Part shown: positions 1 through 7,424 of the stretch, in pieces
Numbering within the stretch: the first letter of the stretch is position 1
How the letters are laid out: every line of letters starts with the position of its first letter
Source of the DNA: Parabacteroides sp. An277
GTDB taxonomy: Bacteria > Bacteroidota > Bacteroidia > Bacteroidales > Tannerellaceae
DNA length: 42,593 bases
Direction of reading: 5' to 3'
Assembly (NCBI RefSeq): GCF_002159645.1
Contig: NZ_NFJB01000028.1
Span: 1 to 42,593, forward strand
Notes under the pieces: model-generated
The model's input: only the letters and a program-made list of their open reading frames with translations
Database searches by the model: none
Told to the model about the DNA's origin: nothing
Translations under genes and position numbers: made by a program

Positions 1-601
1 GGGACTGCCGCATTTCCTCCGGCATCCAGGCTCCCGAGGCCGGTTTCCATCGCTCGAACAGGCTGATTGCGTGGTATTTCTCCTCGCGGGTGTTATGGAT
101 AATGCCGCGTTCCTGGAGCGTCTGATAGACCTTCACGCTCATCACGCGCTCCATCGACCCGCTCTCCTTGTAGCGACGGAACGAGTTTTGTAGGAAACGG
201 TTCTCAGCCTGGAGGTTATATGCCTCGCTGACCGGCGGCAACGCCTTCTTTTCGGCTTCTACGGCGAGCTTCGCCCGATAGCGCAACTCGCTGGTTTTGT
301 ATGCCTTGAGCCATTTCGTAATCATACGCAAATTAATGCCCATAATCTCGCCATATTCCTCTTTCGCGCCCAATTCAAGACAAAAAGAGACTTCGTCGAG
401 CGTTAAATATGAATAATTTTCACGCAAATCCGAGGCCAGTTTCGCGGTAAAAACCGCCAAATCGGTTGGCTCCGGCGACTTAAACCCCGCGATCGCGTAC
501 GTTTGCCGCAACATCGTCGAAACGCGGTTCAGCACTTCGTCCGACGTGCAATCGCCAATGCGCCGCGCCTGAATTGCCAATGCTAATCTATTATCTACCA
601 T
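1..601 (-). CDS. Hypothetical replication-region protein, phage or integrative-element type (3' part outside window)
   Basis: An uninterrupted minus-strand frame starts at ATG 601-599 (MVDNRLALAIQ) and runs off the left edge, giving 200 residues. The middle carries a pattern (LTLDEVSFCLELGAKEEYG, then a WLKAY stretch near residue 95) that I associate with Bacteroidales proteins encoded beside DUF4373 genes in prophage or integrative-element replication modules. This family link is from memory and not firm. The protein is charged, has no signal peptide and is presumably cytoplasmic. It begins 10 bases after the DUF4373-like pseudogene stop, so the two were probably one transcript. No enzymatic motif is visible. 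Confidence 0.6.
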   Translation of the reverse strand, partial: MVDNRLALAIQARRIGDCTSDEVLNRVSTMLRQTYAIAGFKSPEPTDLAVFTAKLASDLRENYSYLTLDEVSFCLELGAKEEYGEIMGINLRMITKWLKAYKTSELRYRAKLAVEAEKKALPPVSEAYNLQAENRFLQNSFRRYKESGSMERVMSVKVYQTLQERGIIHNTREEKYHAISLFERWKPASGAWMPEEMRQS

Positions 602-611
602 ACAAATACAT

Positions 612-1463
612 TTAAGCACATTCGCCGTTCAACCATATTTGCCGCGCCATCGCCAACGATTCCTCGCCGACGCGGTTCAGTTCCTCGATGCGCGAGACCT
701 CGTTTTTGCCCCTTTTTGGGCGTTTTGCGCCATAATCTCGCAGCCAGTAATGAAACCTTCGCTGGTAGTCTTTTAACGTCGGCACAGAGTCTGTTTCCGC
801 AGTCGAGACCAAAAACTGATTAAATTCCGACAGTTTTTCCGGAATTTGCGAATCAAAGCCCACACCGAGTCCTGCCTGTTGCACCACCGAGTAACGCCAC
901 GCCTCGTCCGAAAGCAACTCTTGGTTCCAAGCCTCCCATTGCTCCATTGCTTGCGTTCGCGCGCGCACTCTCTCACTCAATATTTTATTTTCTTCTATTT
1001 TATTTTGTGCACTTTTCCCCTCTCCAGGTGCACTTTTGGTACTCTGCAGCGTACCATTAACATTTGGCCTTGAGGAAAAATCAACAATTAAATACGTCCT
1101 ATCTATTTCATTATTAGTAAGAAATTGAGTTTTCGCGGCGATGTAGCGATTTTAAATATTAACCGAAGTTAACACATCGTTATTTTCGAACATCGCGCGG
1201 TCGAACAAATTCAAATCGACCATCAAACGGACCATCTTTTCGATTTCATCTTCTTGTATTTCAATCGATTCAGAGAGTTCGAGACGGTAATCGTCGTTCC
1301 ATTTCACAAAATAAGAGTTTGCGTAACAATCGCACAAGATTTGCAAGTAAAGCACGAACGCCACGTGTCCCGCGCGCCGCTTCAGCCGCCTCACTTTCTT
1401 ATTTTGCAAAATATTCGTATCGACTGGGAAATAATCCAGTCCTTTTTTCTTGGGTCTTGCCAT
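612..1463 (-). pseudogene. DUF4373 (Lin1244/Lin1753-like) protein gene interrupted by one in-frame TAA
   Basis: The N-terminal part (MARPKKKGLDYFPVDTNIL, 103 codons) matches the DUF4373 domain of phage and integrative-element replication proteins. It stops at TAA 1154-1152. The same frame then stays open to a TAA at 614-612, giving 283 sense codons plus the one internal stop. The residues around the stop read VLTSVNI-stop-NRYIAAK. The family usually has a Gln there (GIQ.RY), so a CAA-to-TAA change is the simplest explanation. The C-terminal half has FNQFLVS and DYQRRFHYWLRDYG, which resemble the usual C-terminal helical domain. Only a TTG (980-978) offers an internal restart and it lacks a good ribosome site. 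I read this as a recently inactivated gene in a decaying mobile element; a sequencing error is the alternative. Confidence 0.72.
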
Positions 1464-1510
1464 TTTCTTCGTTTCTTTAATGATTATTTCTTAAATTAAT
1501 CTTTCGTAAA

Positions 1511-1731
1511 GCGGGACGGTGAAACCGTCCAACGATGCGTAACCGGCTGGTGGCGCGCAGCAGCACCTGCGGTATCAAAGTCCTGTCCCTAAGCGACCTC
1601 GAAGGGGTCGAACCTCCTGGCATTCACCTTATTCGACCCCGTTGGGGTCGGAATGATGTGGAATCGTTCTTACCGAAGGTGACGCTGGCGCATCACCCTC
1701 GGTTAAGCATAGTTGAACCTCTTTGAGGTTC
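1511..1731. repeat. Intergenic string of short hairpins between the DUF4373 pseudogene and susD
   Basis: This 221-bp stretch lies in a 611-bp gene-free region (1464-2074). It contains perfect or near-perfect hairpins of unrelated sequence: GGACGGT/ACCGTCC (1514-1530), CGACCCC/GGGGTCG (1634-1650), an imperfect one at 1673-1702 and GAACCTC/GAGGTTC (1715-1731). A further 12-bp palindrome (GGCTGCGCAGCC) sits at 1801-1812. No coding potential beyond short shadow frames is seen. REP-like elements or remnants of them are possible; the role is unknown. Confidence 0.6.
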
Positions 1732-1819
1732 GACCGCAACCTCCTGAGATGCTTTGGTTTTGCTCGAGTGACGCGCGTACATGTTCAGCATGACGTGGAA
1801 GGCTGCGCAGCCCACAAAA

Positions 1820-1854
1820 AATCTGCGGTCATCTGTCGAATCTGTGCCGTCTGT
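1820..1854 (+). repeat. Copy of a dispersed AATCTGCG..ATCTGT repeat
   Basis: These 35 bases match 29 of 35 positions of 38675-38709 in the same orientation, by manual alignment. Both copies are intergenic. Similar ATCTG-rich sequences recur in many bacterial genomes as non-coding dispersed repeats, from general recollection. Confidence 0.55.
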
Positions 1855-2020
1855 ATGCCCTTACATTATAAATAGGTACAAATCGGCGGCGTGAAAAGCG
1901 GAAATGGCGGCGTGGATGGCGGGATTTATAGTTATCACGGGGAAGGTTCACGGGCGTGGATTTAAAATGGAATAGACAGAAAAAGAGTGAAAAGAGTGTC
2001 TTTTTCTTCCTGCAAATAGA

Positions 2021-2049
2021 AAAGCTCCCCGATATCCTCGGAGAGCTTT
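2021..2049 (-). terminator. Rho-independent terminator of the susC-susD operon
   Basis: On the minus strand a 12-bp stem (AAAGCTC-T-CCGA against TCGG-G-GAGCTTT, with one T-G pair) and a 5-base loop lie 26 bases past the susD stop. The stem is followed by TTCTATTTG. The position and fold fit the end of the operon transcript. Confidence 0.7.
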
Positions 2050-2074
2050 CGTATGATTGTGCCAACGGTCGGTG

Positions 2075-3751
2075 TTATTCTTTATCCCACCAAACGCGAC
2101 CGTACTCGTTGTCCAAGGCACCGAAACCGGGGTCTTGTTCCATTTCTTCGAAACGTTTGATTTCGTTGTCGTAGTTTTCCGAACCTTCGACCGGCATACT
2201 GAACTTGTTGCGGCGCGGCACCCGTTGCAATTCGCCATAGACGTAGATGGGCTCCCAAGTGATGAGCGTCGATTCCGTGCTGGGGTAATTCACGCGCTTG
2301 TACATCGCCCACGATTCATTGTTGTTCTTGTAATGTTCCACGTAGCTTTGGCAATAAATCTGCTCTTTCGCCATCGAGGGATTCCAAGCGATGCCTTCTT
2401 GCGCCATAAAGGTATCGATTTCTTCGTCGGACACCTCCATATCGTCTTCATTTTCGATTTGGATCTGGCAATACTGTGCCATTTCGCTCCATTGCTTGAT
2501 AGACGCGCGCACGCCTTCCTCGTACCATTCTTGCGCCGACTTGATGTTCGAAACGCCTTCCAGCGTAAATTCGGCCGCCATGAAGCAGAAGTCTGCATAA
2601 GTAACCAAAGGCACCCAACCGCCGGCGCTTCCGTTATCCTGCGCACCTTTCCAGAGGCGGGTCTGCGGGATGTTCATCGGACGCATATCGATGTCGTCTA
2701 AATAACGGGACGTACGGCACACGTCGCTGGCCTGTCCGTCGTAGCTAACCGTACCACCTTCCCAACGAGTGAGGTCGGTTGGAATATAAGTAGCTTCCGT
2801 CGTCGTCGAGAGGGCATTGAAAGCCGCTACGTTCTCGGGTGTCAGGTTGTTGATTTGGAAGAAAAGGCGTTTGCGCGGGTCGTTGTATTTCTTCAGATAG
2901 CCCATGAATGCCACCGAAGCGCGGTCCATATCGACCACCGAATGCCAGTCGCCTTGCGTGGTCCAATAGTTGTCGAAATAGAGGATAAAGCTATCTTCCG
3001 TTCCTTCAAAGATATTCCCAGAGTTTAATACTTCCGAAGCAATTTGCGTAGCCAATTCGGGTTTCTGTTTCCAAAGACGGAGCGCCAGACGCAACCGAAT
3101 GGCATTGGCAGCTTTCGCCCACTTCTTCGTGTCTCCGTTGTATGCCACGTCGTAGTGCGTCATGCTTTTTTGATTCGGCAACGTTCCCAACGTAGCTGCA
3201 GCCTCTTTCAATTCGTCGTTCCAGATCGTACACAACTCCTCTTGGGTTTGGAAGGCCGGTTCCAATGCTTCCGAATCGCCGCGGCGTGTGCCCCAACCAT
3301 CTGAATAAACTAATGAACCGTATGTATCGGAAGTCTGGATTCCCTTTGTGATAAGCAATACGCGGGCAGCTTGAATCAAGTCTGTATACGATTCTGCCTC
3401 GTCTGCCAAATTCTGTTCCACATAATACGGAATATGTACGGCATACTTCCCAACGGTGTTATAATCATTGTATAACGCATCGCCAAAACCGGCACAATCG
3501 GTGAAGTTTGTCGTGCTATATCCCCAAATACCGGTGCAATATTGCATCCAGCGGAGCTTGCACGCATACGAATCAGCCCAAGCTTCGCCTGCCGTATACA
3601 TCGCATTTTCTACTTCATAGAGGAAGATAACCGGATCCACTTCATAGACAGTATCCGGGCTTTTGTTGATTTCCACGAAATCGGCATCACAAGAAGAGAA
3701 TGTACCTACAGATGCCAATAAAGCCAATATCTGATATTTTATATTTTTCAT
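2075..3751 (-). CDS. SusD/RagB-family nutrient-binding outer-membrane lipoprotein
   Basis: A 558-residue lipoprotein of the SusD superfamily, most like the SusD-like_2 branch. The signal peptide MKNIKYQILALLASVGTFSS ends at lipobox Cys21, so the protein should be anchored in the outer membrane and reach the surface. Acidic residues follow the Cys (CDADF). The rest is helix-rich and full of aromatic residues, as expected for the TPR scaffold and ligand face. It lies 19 bases behind the SusC gene, the usual arrangement in which SusD forms the lid of the SusC transporter. No glycoside hydrolase, sulfatase or lyase is adjacent. The nearest enzyme is a dipeptidyl peptidase, so a peptide ligand is possible but unproven. 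Confidence 0.92.
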   Translation of the reverse strand: MKNIKYQILALLASVGTFSSCDADFVEINKSPDTVYEVDPVIFLYEVENAMYTAGEAWADSYACKLRWMQYCTGIWGYSTTNFTDCAGFGDALYNDYNTVGKYAVHIPYYVEQNLADEAESYTDLIQAARVLLITKGIQTSDTYGSLVYSDGWGTRRGDSEALEPAFQTQEELCTIWNDELKEAAATLGTLPNQKSMTHYDVAYNGDTKKWAKAANAIRLRLALRLWKQKPELATQIASEVLNSGNIFEGTEDSFILYFDNYWTTQGDWHSVVDMDRASVAFMGYLKKYNDPRKRLFFQINNLTPENVAAFNALSTTTEATYIPTDLTRWEGGTVSYDGQASDVCRTSRYLDDIDMRPMNIPQTRLWKGAQDNGSAGGWVPLVTYADFCFMAAEFTLEGVSNIKSAQEWYEEGVRASIKQWSEMAQYCQIQIENEDDMEVSDEEIDTFMAQEGIAWNPSMAKEQIYCQSYVEHYKNNNESWAMYKRVNYPSTESTLITWEPIYVYGELQRVPRRNKFSMPVEGSENYDNEIKRFEEMEQDPGFGALDNEYGRVWWDKE

Positions 3752-3770
3752 TTTGATAGAATTTAATAGA

Positions 3771-6700
3771 TTAGAAAGAAACGTTTACGCTAAATCCAAC
3801 ATTGCGGGAGAAAACAGCACCACCACTTTCCAAGTATTCGGAGCTATAGGTTGTGTTCAAGCCTTCCGGGTGAATGTTGTCTGGTAAACTGTTATAAAGA
3901 TAACCTACGTTACGAATAATCAAACCCACATTGAGGTTTTGAATAAAGGCTTTTTGTGTCCATTTTTTCGGTACTTGCCAATAAAGGGATAATTCACGCA
4001 AAGCAATCCATGAACATTCATGAATACCTTCTTCACGAATACCGCCTGACCAGCCATATACGTTATCGTAATATTTGTATGCAGACAACGGTTCCACTAA
4101 ACCTTGTTCGTATGCTTGTTGGTAGCTCATACCGGATACATCTTGTCCTCCGATAACAGAACCATCCTGGAAAACGCCCTCTGGAATGATACCATCATGT
4201 ACCACACGCCCTGTACCGTCGGTCAATGTACGGTCTAAACCGCCATATTGCGTATCACGTCCAGCCAAAGAAGACGCGATGTTACCGGAATTCATGCCAT
4301 AGTAGTAGCTACCAGAGAAGATATCACCTCCGAAACGTGCATCAATTACGGCATTGAAAGTAATACCTTTCCAACTAACCGAAGTCGTAGCACCCCACAA
4401 GAATTTAGGTTGTAAAGAACCAATCTTCACACTTTCGTTGGAACGAATGTAAGAACCATCTGCATTCAACAGTTTTTCGCCATTCTCATTCCGCTTATAG
4501 CCATAGGAAGTATAAATATCACCATACGAACCACCTACCGTAGCGTACGCTTGCGTATCGACGCCACCACCTTTCAATTGATACATCTCTACGCCGTCGG
4601 CCAATTCGATAATCTTATTGCGGTTACGAGTCAGGTTGAACGACAAATCCCAGTGCCAGTCTTTGGTTTGGATGGGAGTAGCCGTTACTAACAATTCGAT
4701 ACCTTGATTCTGGATATTACCTGCATTAATCCAACGAGAACTTACGCCTGATTCAGAAGCTACGGGCAAACTCAGAATCTGATTTTTTGTGTTAGTCTTA
4801 TACCATGCAAAGTCGAAGCCAATGCGATTATTAATGAAACGCATATCCAAACCCAACTCGATAGCATGCTGTTTCTCAGGCTTTAAATTCAGATTTGGTA
4901 GTTCATCTTTGTCGAATTTATAGTATGGATAAGTCGAACCATCGAAGTAATTGTCAAATGTATTATCGAACATGTAATAGCCCGTACCGGTCGTCACGTA
5001 TGGATTACAGTCTCGACCTACTACGGCATACGAAGCTCTTAATTTACCGAAAGACATAAAGTCTGGCATGACATCGCGCAAATCATCGACGAATAGCCAT
5101 GAACCCCCTACGGAAGGATAGAAATAAGAGGTTTGTCCTGTACCATTATCATAAATCAAAGCTGAAGACCAGTCATTACGTCCTGTTACATCCAAGAAAT
5201 AAACGCCTTGATAATCCATATTGACGAATGCGTAAATAGAATTAATGCGCTTCTTGTTTGTATCATATCGTACGTCGGTAGTAGCCTTTTGCACGGAGTT
5301 CGTCATATCGAACAATCCTGGAACCGTCAGACCGTTTTGTGATTCGGAATTGTGGTAGCCTTCACGCGTATCCCATTGTTCTACAGCGACTGAACCACTA
5401 ATATTGAAATCACCGAATGAATGTTGTGCTGTCAACATTCCTGTGATTTTGTATTGGTCCTTCTTGTTCTCGTGAATCTTATAAGCAGCACCGTCATAAT
5501 TGCTGGCTCCTGTGGCCATGATTTTGGATTCATTGGTTGTATAGAGTTTATAAATATCACCTTTTACTTTCAATGATAACCAATCCAATAACTTGAAATC
5601 CAAATTCAAATAGGCACGCATACTCATTTCATCTTGCGTATACTTGTTTTCCAAGTAGTCGTAAAGCGTTTTAGAGTATCCATAAGGATCTTGCGAGTTG
5701 TATCCATCGCCCGCCGGACTAATGTAGCGTTTATCTTGCAACCAGTAGTTTGTATCATAATCGCGGGCTACGCTATACATAAAGTCGTAAATAGGAGAGC
5801 CATCGCCTCCTTGAATAGTCGGGTTTTGCGTCGATGATTCGATATACGAGAATCCACCCTCGGCTTTCAATCGTTCGCTAATATCGTGCGAAGCATTCAA
5901 GCTGAAAGAGTTACGCTTAAATTCGTTGTTGAATGTCAAACCTTCAGAATTCAAATTTGAATAAGAGAAACGGAATGCACTCTTTTCACCACCACCTTGC
6001 AATGCGACGTTGGTGTTCATGTAATGCCCCGTCTGGTACAAATTCTTCAAGTTGTCTTCTTTGGCAGAATAAATCATTTCCTGTCCATCCACATAAAATG
6101 TCTTTCCATCAAAACGTGGACCGAAACTTCGACCGGCCGATACATAGCGGTTTTCTGTTCCATCCGAATTTAATGTCCAAGCAGGCGATGATCCTGTTCC
6201 GTATTCATTCTGCATATCGGGATAAGCATAAATTTTCTCCCAAGTTTGCGTATGTGAGACAGAGATGCCTAACCCTTCTCCTTTACGGCCTTTTTTGGTA
6301 GTAATCAAGATAACGCCATTGGCCGCACGTGAACCGTAGAGGGCGGTAGCGGCTGCTCCTTTTAACACAGACATCGATTCGAAGTCGTCAGCATTCAAGT
6401 TCTTCAAATCATTACCCCAGTCTTGGCCTTGTCCTGTTTTGGTGACTTCATTGTCGATAATGATGCCATCGATGACAAAGATAGGCTGGTTGTTACCATC
6501 CAAAGAGGTATTACCACGGATAATGATGCGTTGTGAAGATTGCGGACCAGAGTTACCCATGTTGATTTGTACTCCAGCTACCTTTCCTTGCAAACCGTTG
6601 ATAGGGTTCGGTGAGTTTACTTTGGCAATGTCTTCTCCGCTCAACTCGGTCATGGCATATCCCAACGACTTTTCCGAACGTTTCATTCCCAAAGCTGTTA

Positions 6701-7064
6701 CTACCAATTCATCCAATGCTTGGGAATCTTCTTCTAATTTGATTTTCAATACAGACTGACCTGTATACTTCACCTCTTGCGTTTTATAACCTACGTACGA
6801 TATTTGCAATATCTGTCCGGGTTTCACGCCGCTTAATTTGAACTTTCCATCCAAATCGGTGATAATTCCATTGGTGGTTCCTTTGACTATAACGGATGCT
6901 CCTGTTACAGGTCCTAAAGGATCTTCTACAACACCAGTTACTTCTCCGCTTTGCTGCGAAATTTCTGTTGCTTTTGGTTCTATGGCATCTGCGTTAGCAA
7001 ATTGAGAAAACAGAATTGTTCCAGCAGCAAGAACCAAACCAATCGGTTTTAAATTTCTCGACAT
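3771..7064 (-). CDS. SusC/RagA-family TonB-dependent outer-membrane transporter
   Basis: A 1097-residue TonB-linked porin-like transporter. A signal peptide covers about residues 1-27. A carboxypeptidase-regulatory-like beta-sandwich follows (about 38-112, with GEVTGVVEDPLGPVTGASV), then a TonB-box-like segment (LDELVVTALG, about 117-126). The plug spans about 130-245 and includes the family signature GLQGKVAGVQI, the VIDGIIID stretch and LKGAAATALYGSRAANGVI. The rest is the 22-strand barrel ending in a terminal Phe (FSVNVSF). The ATG at 7064 is preceded by a predicted leader of about 105 nt that starts with a strong hairpin. It forms an operon with the SusD gene downstream. The substrate cannot be told from sequence. 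Confidence 0.95.
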   Translation of the reverse strand: MSRNLKPIGLVLAAGTILFSQFANADAIEPKATEISQQSGEVTGVVEDPLGPVTGASVIVKGTTNGIITDLDGKFKLSGVKPGQILQISYVGYKTQEVKYTGQSVLKIKLEEDSQALDELVVTALGMKRSEKSLGYAMTELSGEDIAKVNSPNPINGLQGKVAGVQINMGNSGPQSSQRIIIRGNTSLDGNNQPIFVIDGIIIDNEVTKTGQGQDWGNDLKNLNADDFESMSVLKGAAATALYGSRAANGVILITTKKGRKGEGLGISVSHTQTWEKIYAYPDMQNEYGTGSSPAWTLNSDGTENRYVSAGRSFGPRFDGKTFYVDGQEMIYSAKEDNLKNLYQTGHYMNTNVALQGGGEKSAFRFSYSNLNSEGLTFNNEFKRNSFSLNASHDISERLKAEGGFSYIESSTQNPTIQGGDGSPIYDFMYSVARDYDTNYWLQDKRYISPAGDGYNSQDPYGYSKTLYDYLENKYTQDEMSMRAYLNLDFKLLDWLSLKVKGDIYKLYTTNESKIMATGASNYDGAAYKIHENKKDQYKITGMLTAQHSFGDFNISGSVAVEQWDTREGYHNSESQNGLTVPGLFDMTNSVQKATTDVRYDTNKKRINSIYAFVNMDYQGVYFLDVTGRNDWSSALIYDNGTGQTSYFYPSVGGSWLFVDDLRDVMPDFMSFGKLRASYAVVGRDCNPYVTTGTGYYMFDNTFDNYFDGSTYPYYKFDKDELPNLNLKPEKQHAIELGLDMRFINNRIGFDFAWYKTNTKNQILSLPVASESGVSSRWINAGNIQNQGIELLVTATPIQTKDWHWDLSFNLTRNRNKIIELADGVEMYQLKGGGVDTQAYATVGGSYGDIYTSYGYKRNENGEKLLNADGSYIRSNESVKIGSLQPKFLWGATTSVSWKGITFNAVIDARFGGDIFSGSYYYGMNSGNIASSLAGRDTQYGGLDRTLTDGTGRVVHDGIIPEGVFQDGSVIGGQDVSGMSYQQAYEQGLVEPLSAYKYYDNVYGWSGGIREEGIHECSWIALRELSLYWQVPKKWTQKAFIQNLNVGLIIRNVGYLYNSLPDNIHPEGLNTTYSSEYLESGGAVFSRNVGFSVNVSF

Positions 7065-7111
7065 ACAAATAAAATTAATGTTTACAAATGGTATTATAAA
7101 TGTTTCTCCCT

Positions 7112-7170
7112 GTTCTTCAAGGGAAATGGACGTAGTCTTGTTTAGACTACGTCAGTTTTCTTTGAAGAAC
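7112..7170 (-). promoter_or_regulatory. Nested inverted repeat at the 5' end of the predicted susC mRNA
   Basis: Two perfect inverted repeats are nested. The inner one is GACGTAGTCT (7129-7138) against AGACTACGTC (7144-7153) with a 5-base loop. The outer one is GTTCTTCAA (7112-7120) against TTGAAGAAC (7162-7170). The arms are joined by 8-base internal loops. The structure begins within a few bases of the transcription start predicted from the TACCTTTG box at 7182-7175. It would therefore form the first 60 nt of the susC leader as RNA, or act as a DNA operator. Confidence 0.7.
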
Positions 7171-7174
7171 GCTA

Positions 7175-7204
7175 CAAAGGTATACATTTTTTACAATATA
7201 CAAG
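7175..7204 (-). promoter_or_regulatory. Bacteroidetes-type promoter of the susC-susD operon
   Basis: The minus strand carries TACCTTTG (plus 7175-7182), matching the -7 consensus TAnnTTTG. A CTTG at plus 7201-7204 lies 18 bases upstream and could serve as the -33 element. The transcription start is predicted near 7169, giving a leader of about 105 nt. Confidence 0.65.
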
Positions 7205-7308
7205 CGCAATCTACAAAGAAAATAAAACTATGCATAATATTAAAGCAGTTATATATTATTTTTCACTCCATAAATATCACTCGAAACCTCTTTTTACGTA
7301 TGAAGATA

Positions 7309-7324
7309 ACGTAGTCTAAACAAG
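7309..7324 (+). repeat. 16-bp inverted copy of the centre of the susC leader hairpin
   Basis: ACGTAGTCTAAACAAG at 7309-7324 is the exact reverse complement of 7137-7152, the inner arm and loop of the susC leader hairpin. The two copies flank the predicted promoter, about 156 bp apart. This copy lies upstream of the predicted transcription start, so it would act as a second DNA site or as part of a separate RNA. Confidence 0.7.
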
Positions 7325-7337
7325 GCCATAGCCAATA

Positions 7338-7383
7338 GGATAAAATAAGACAGGCGTATTCTGTGCAGAGTACGCCTGTTTTT
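7338..7383 (-). terminator. Terminator of the dipeptidyl-peptidase gene, possibly bidirectional
   Basis: A perfect 9-bp stem, ACAGGCGTA (7350-7358) and TACGCCTGT (7371-7379), has a 12-base loop. On the minus strand it lies about 45 bases past the peptidase stop and is followed by CTTATTTTATCC. On the plus strand it is followed by a run of T, but no plus-strand gene precedes it. Confidence 0.65.
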
Positions 7384-7424
7384 GTTGGAGAGTATAGTTA
7401 TGTTTTTAGAAGGGCATCGTTATG

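Noticed and set aside
612-980. Separate 122-residue gene starting at TTG 980
   Set aside because: The frame is continuous with the DUF4373 N-terminal part, the TTG has no ribosome site, and the residues match the usual C-terminal half of the same protein.
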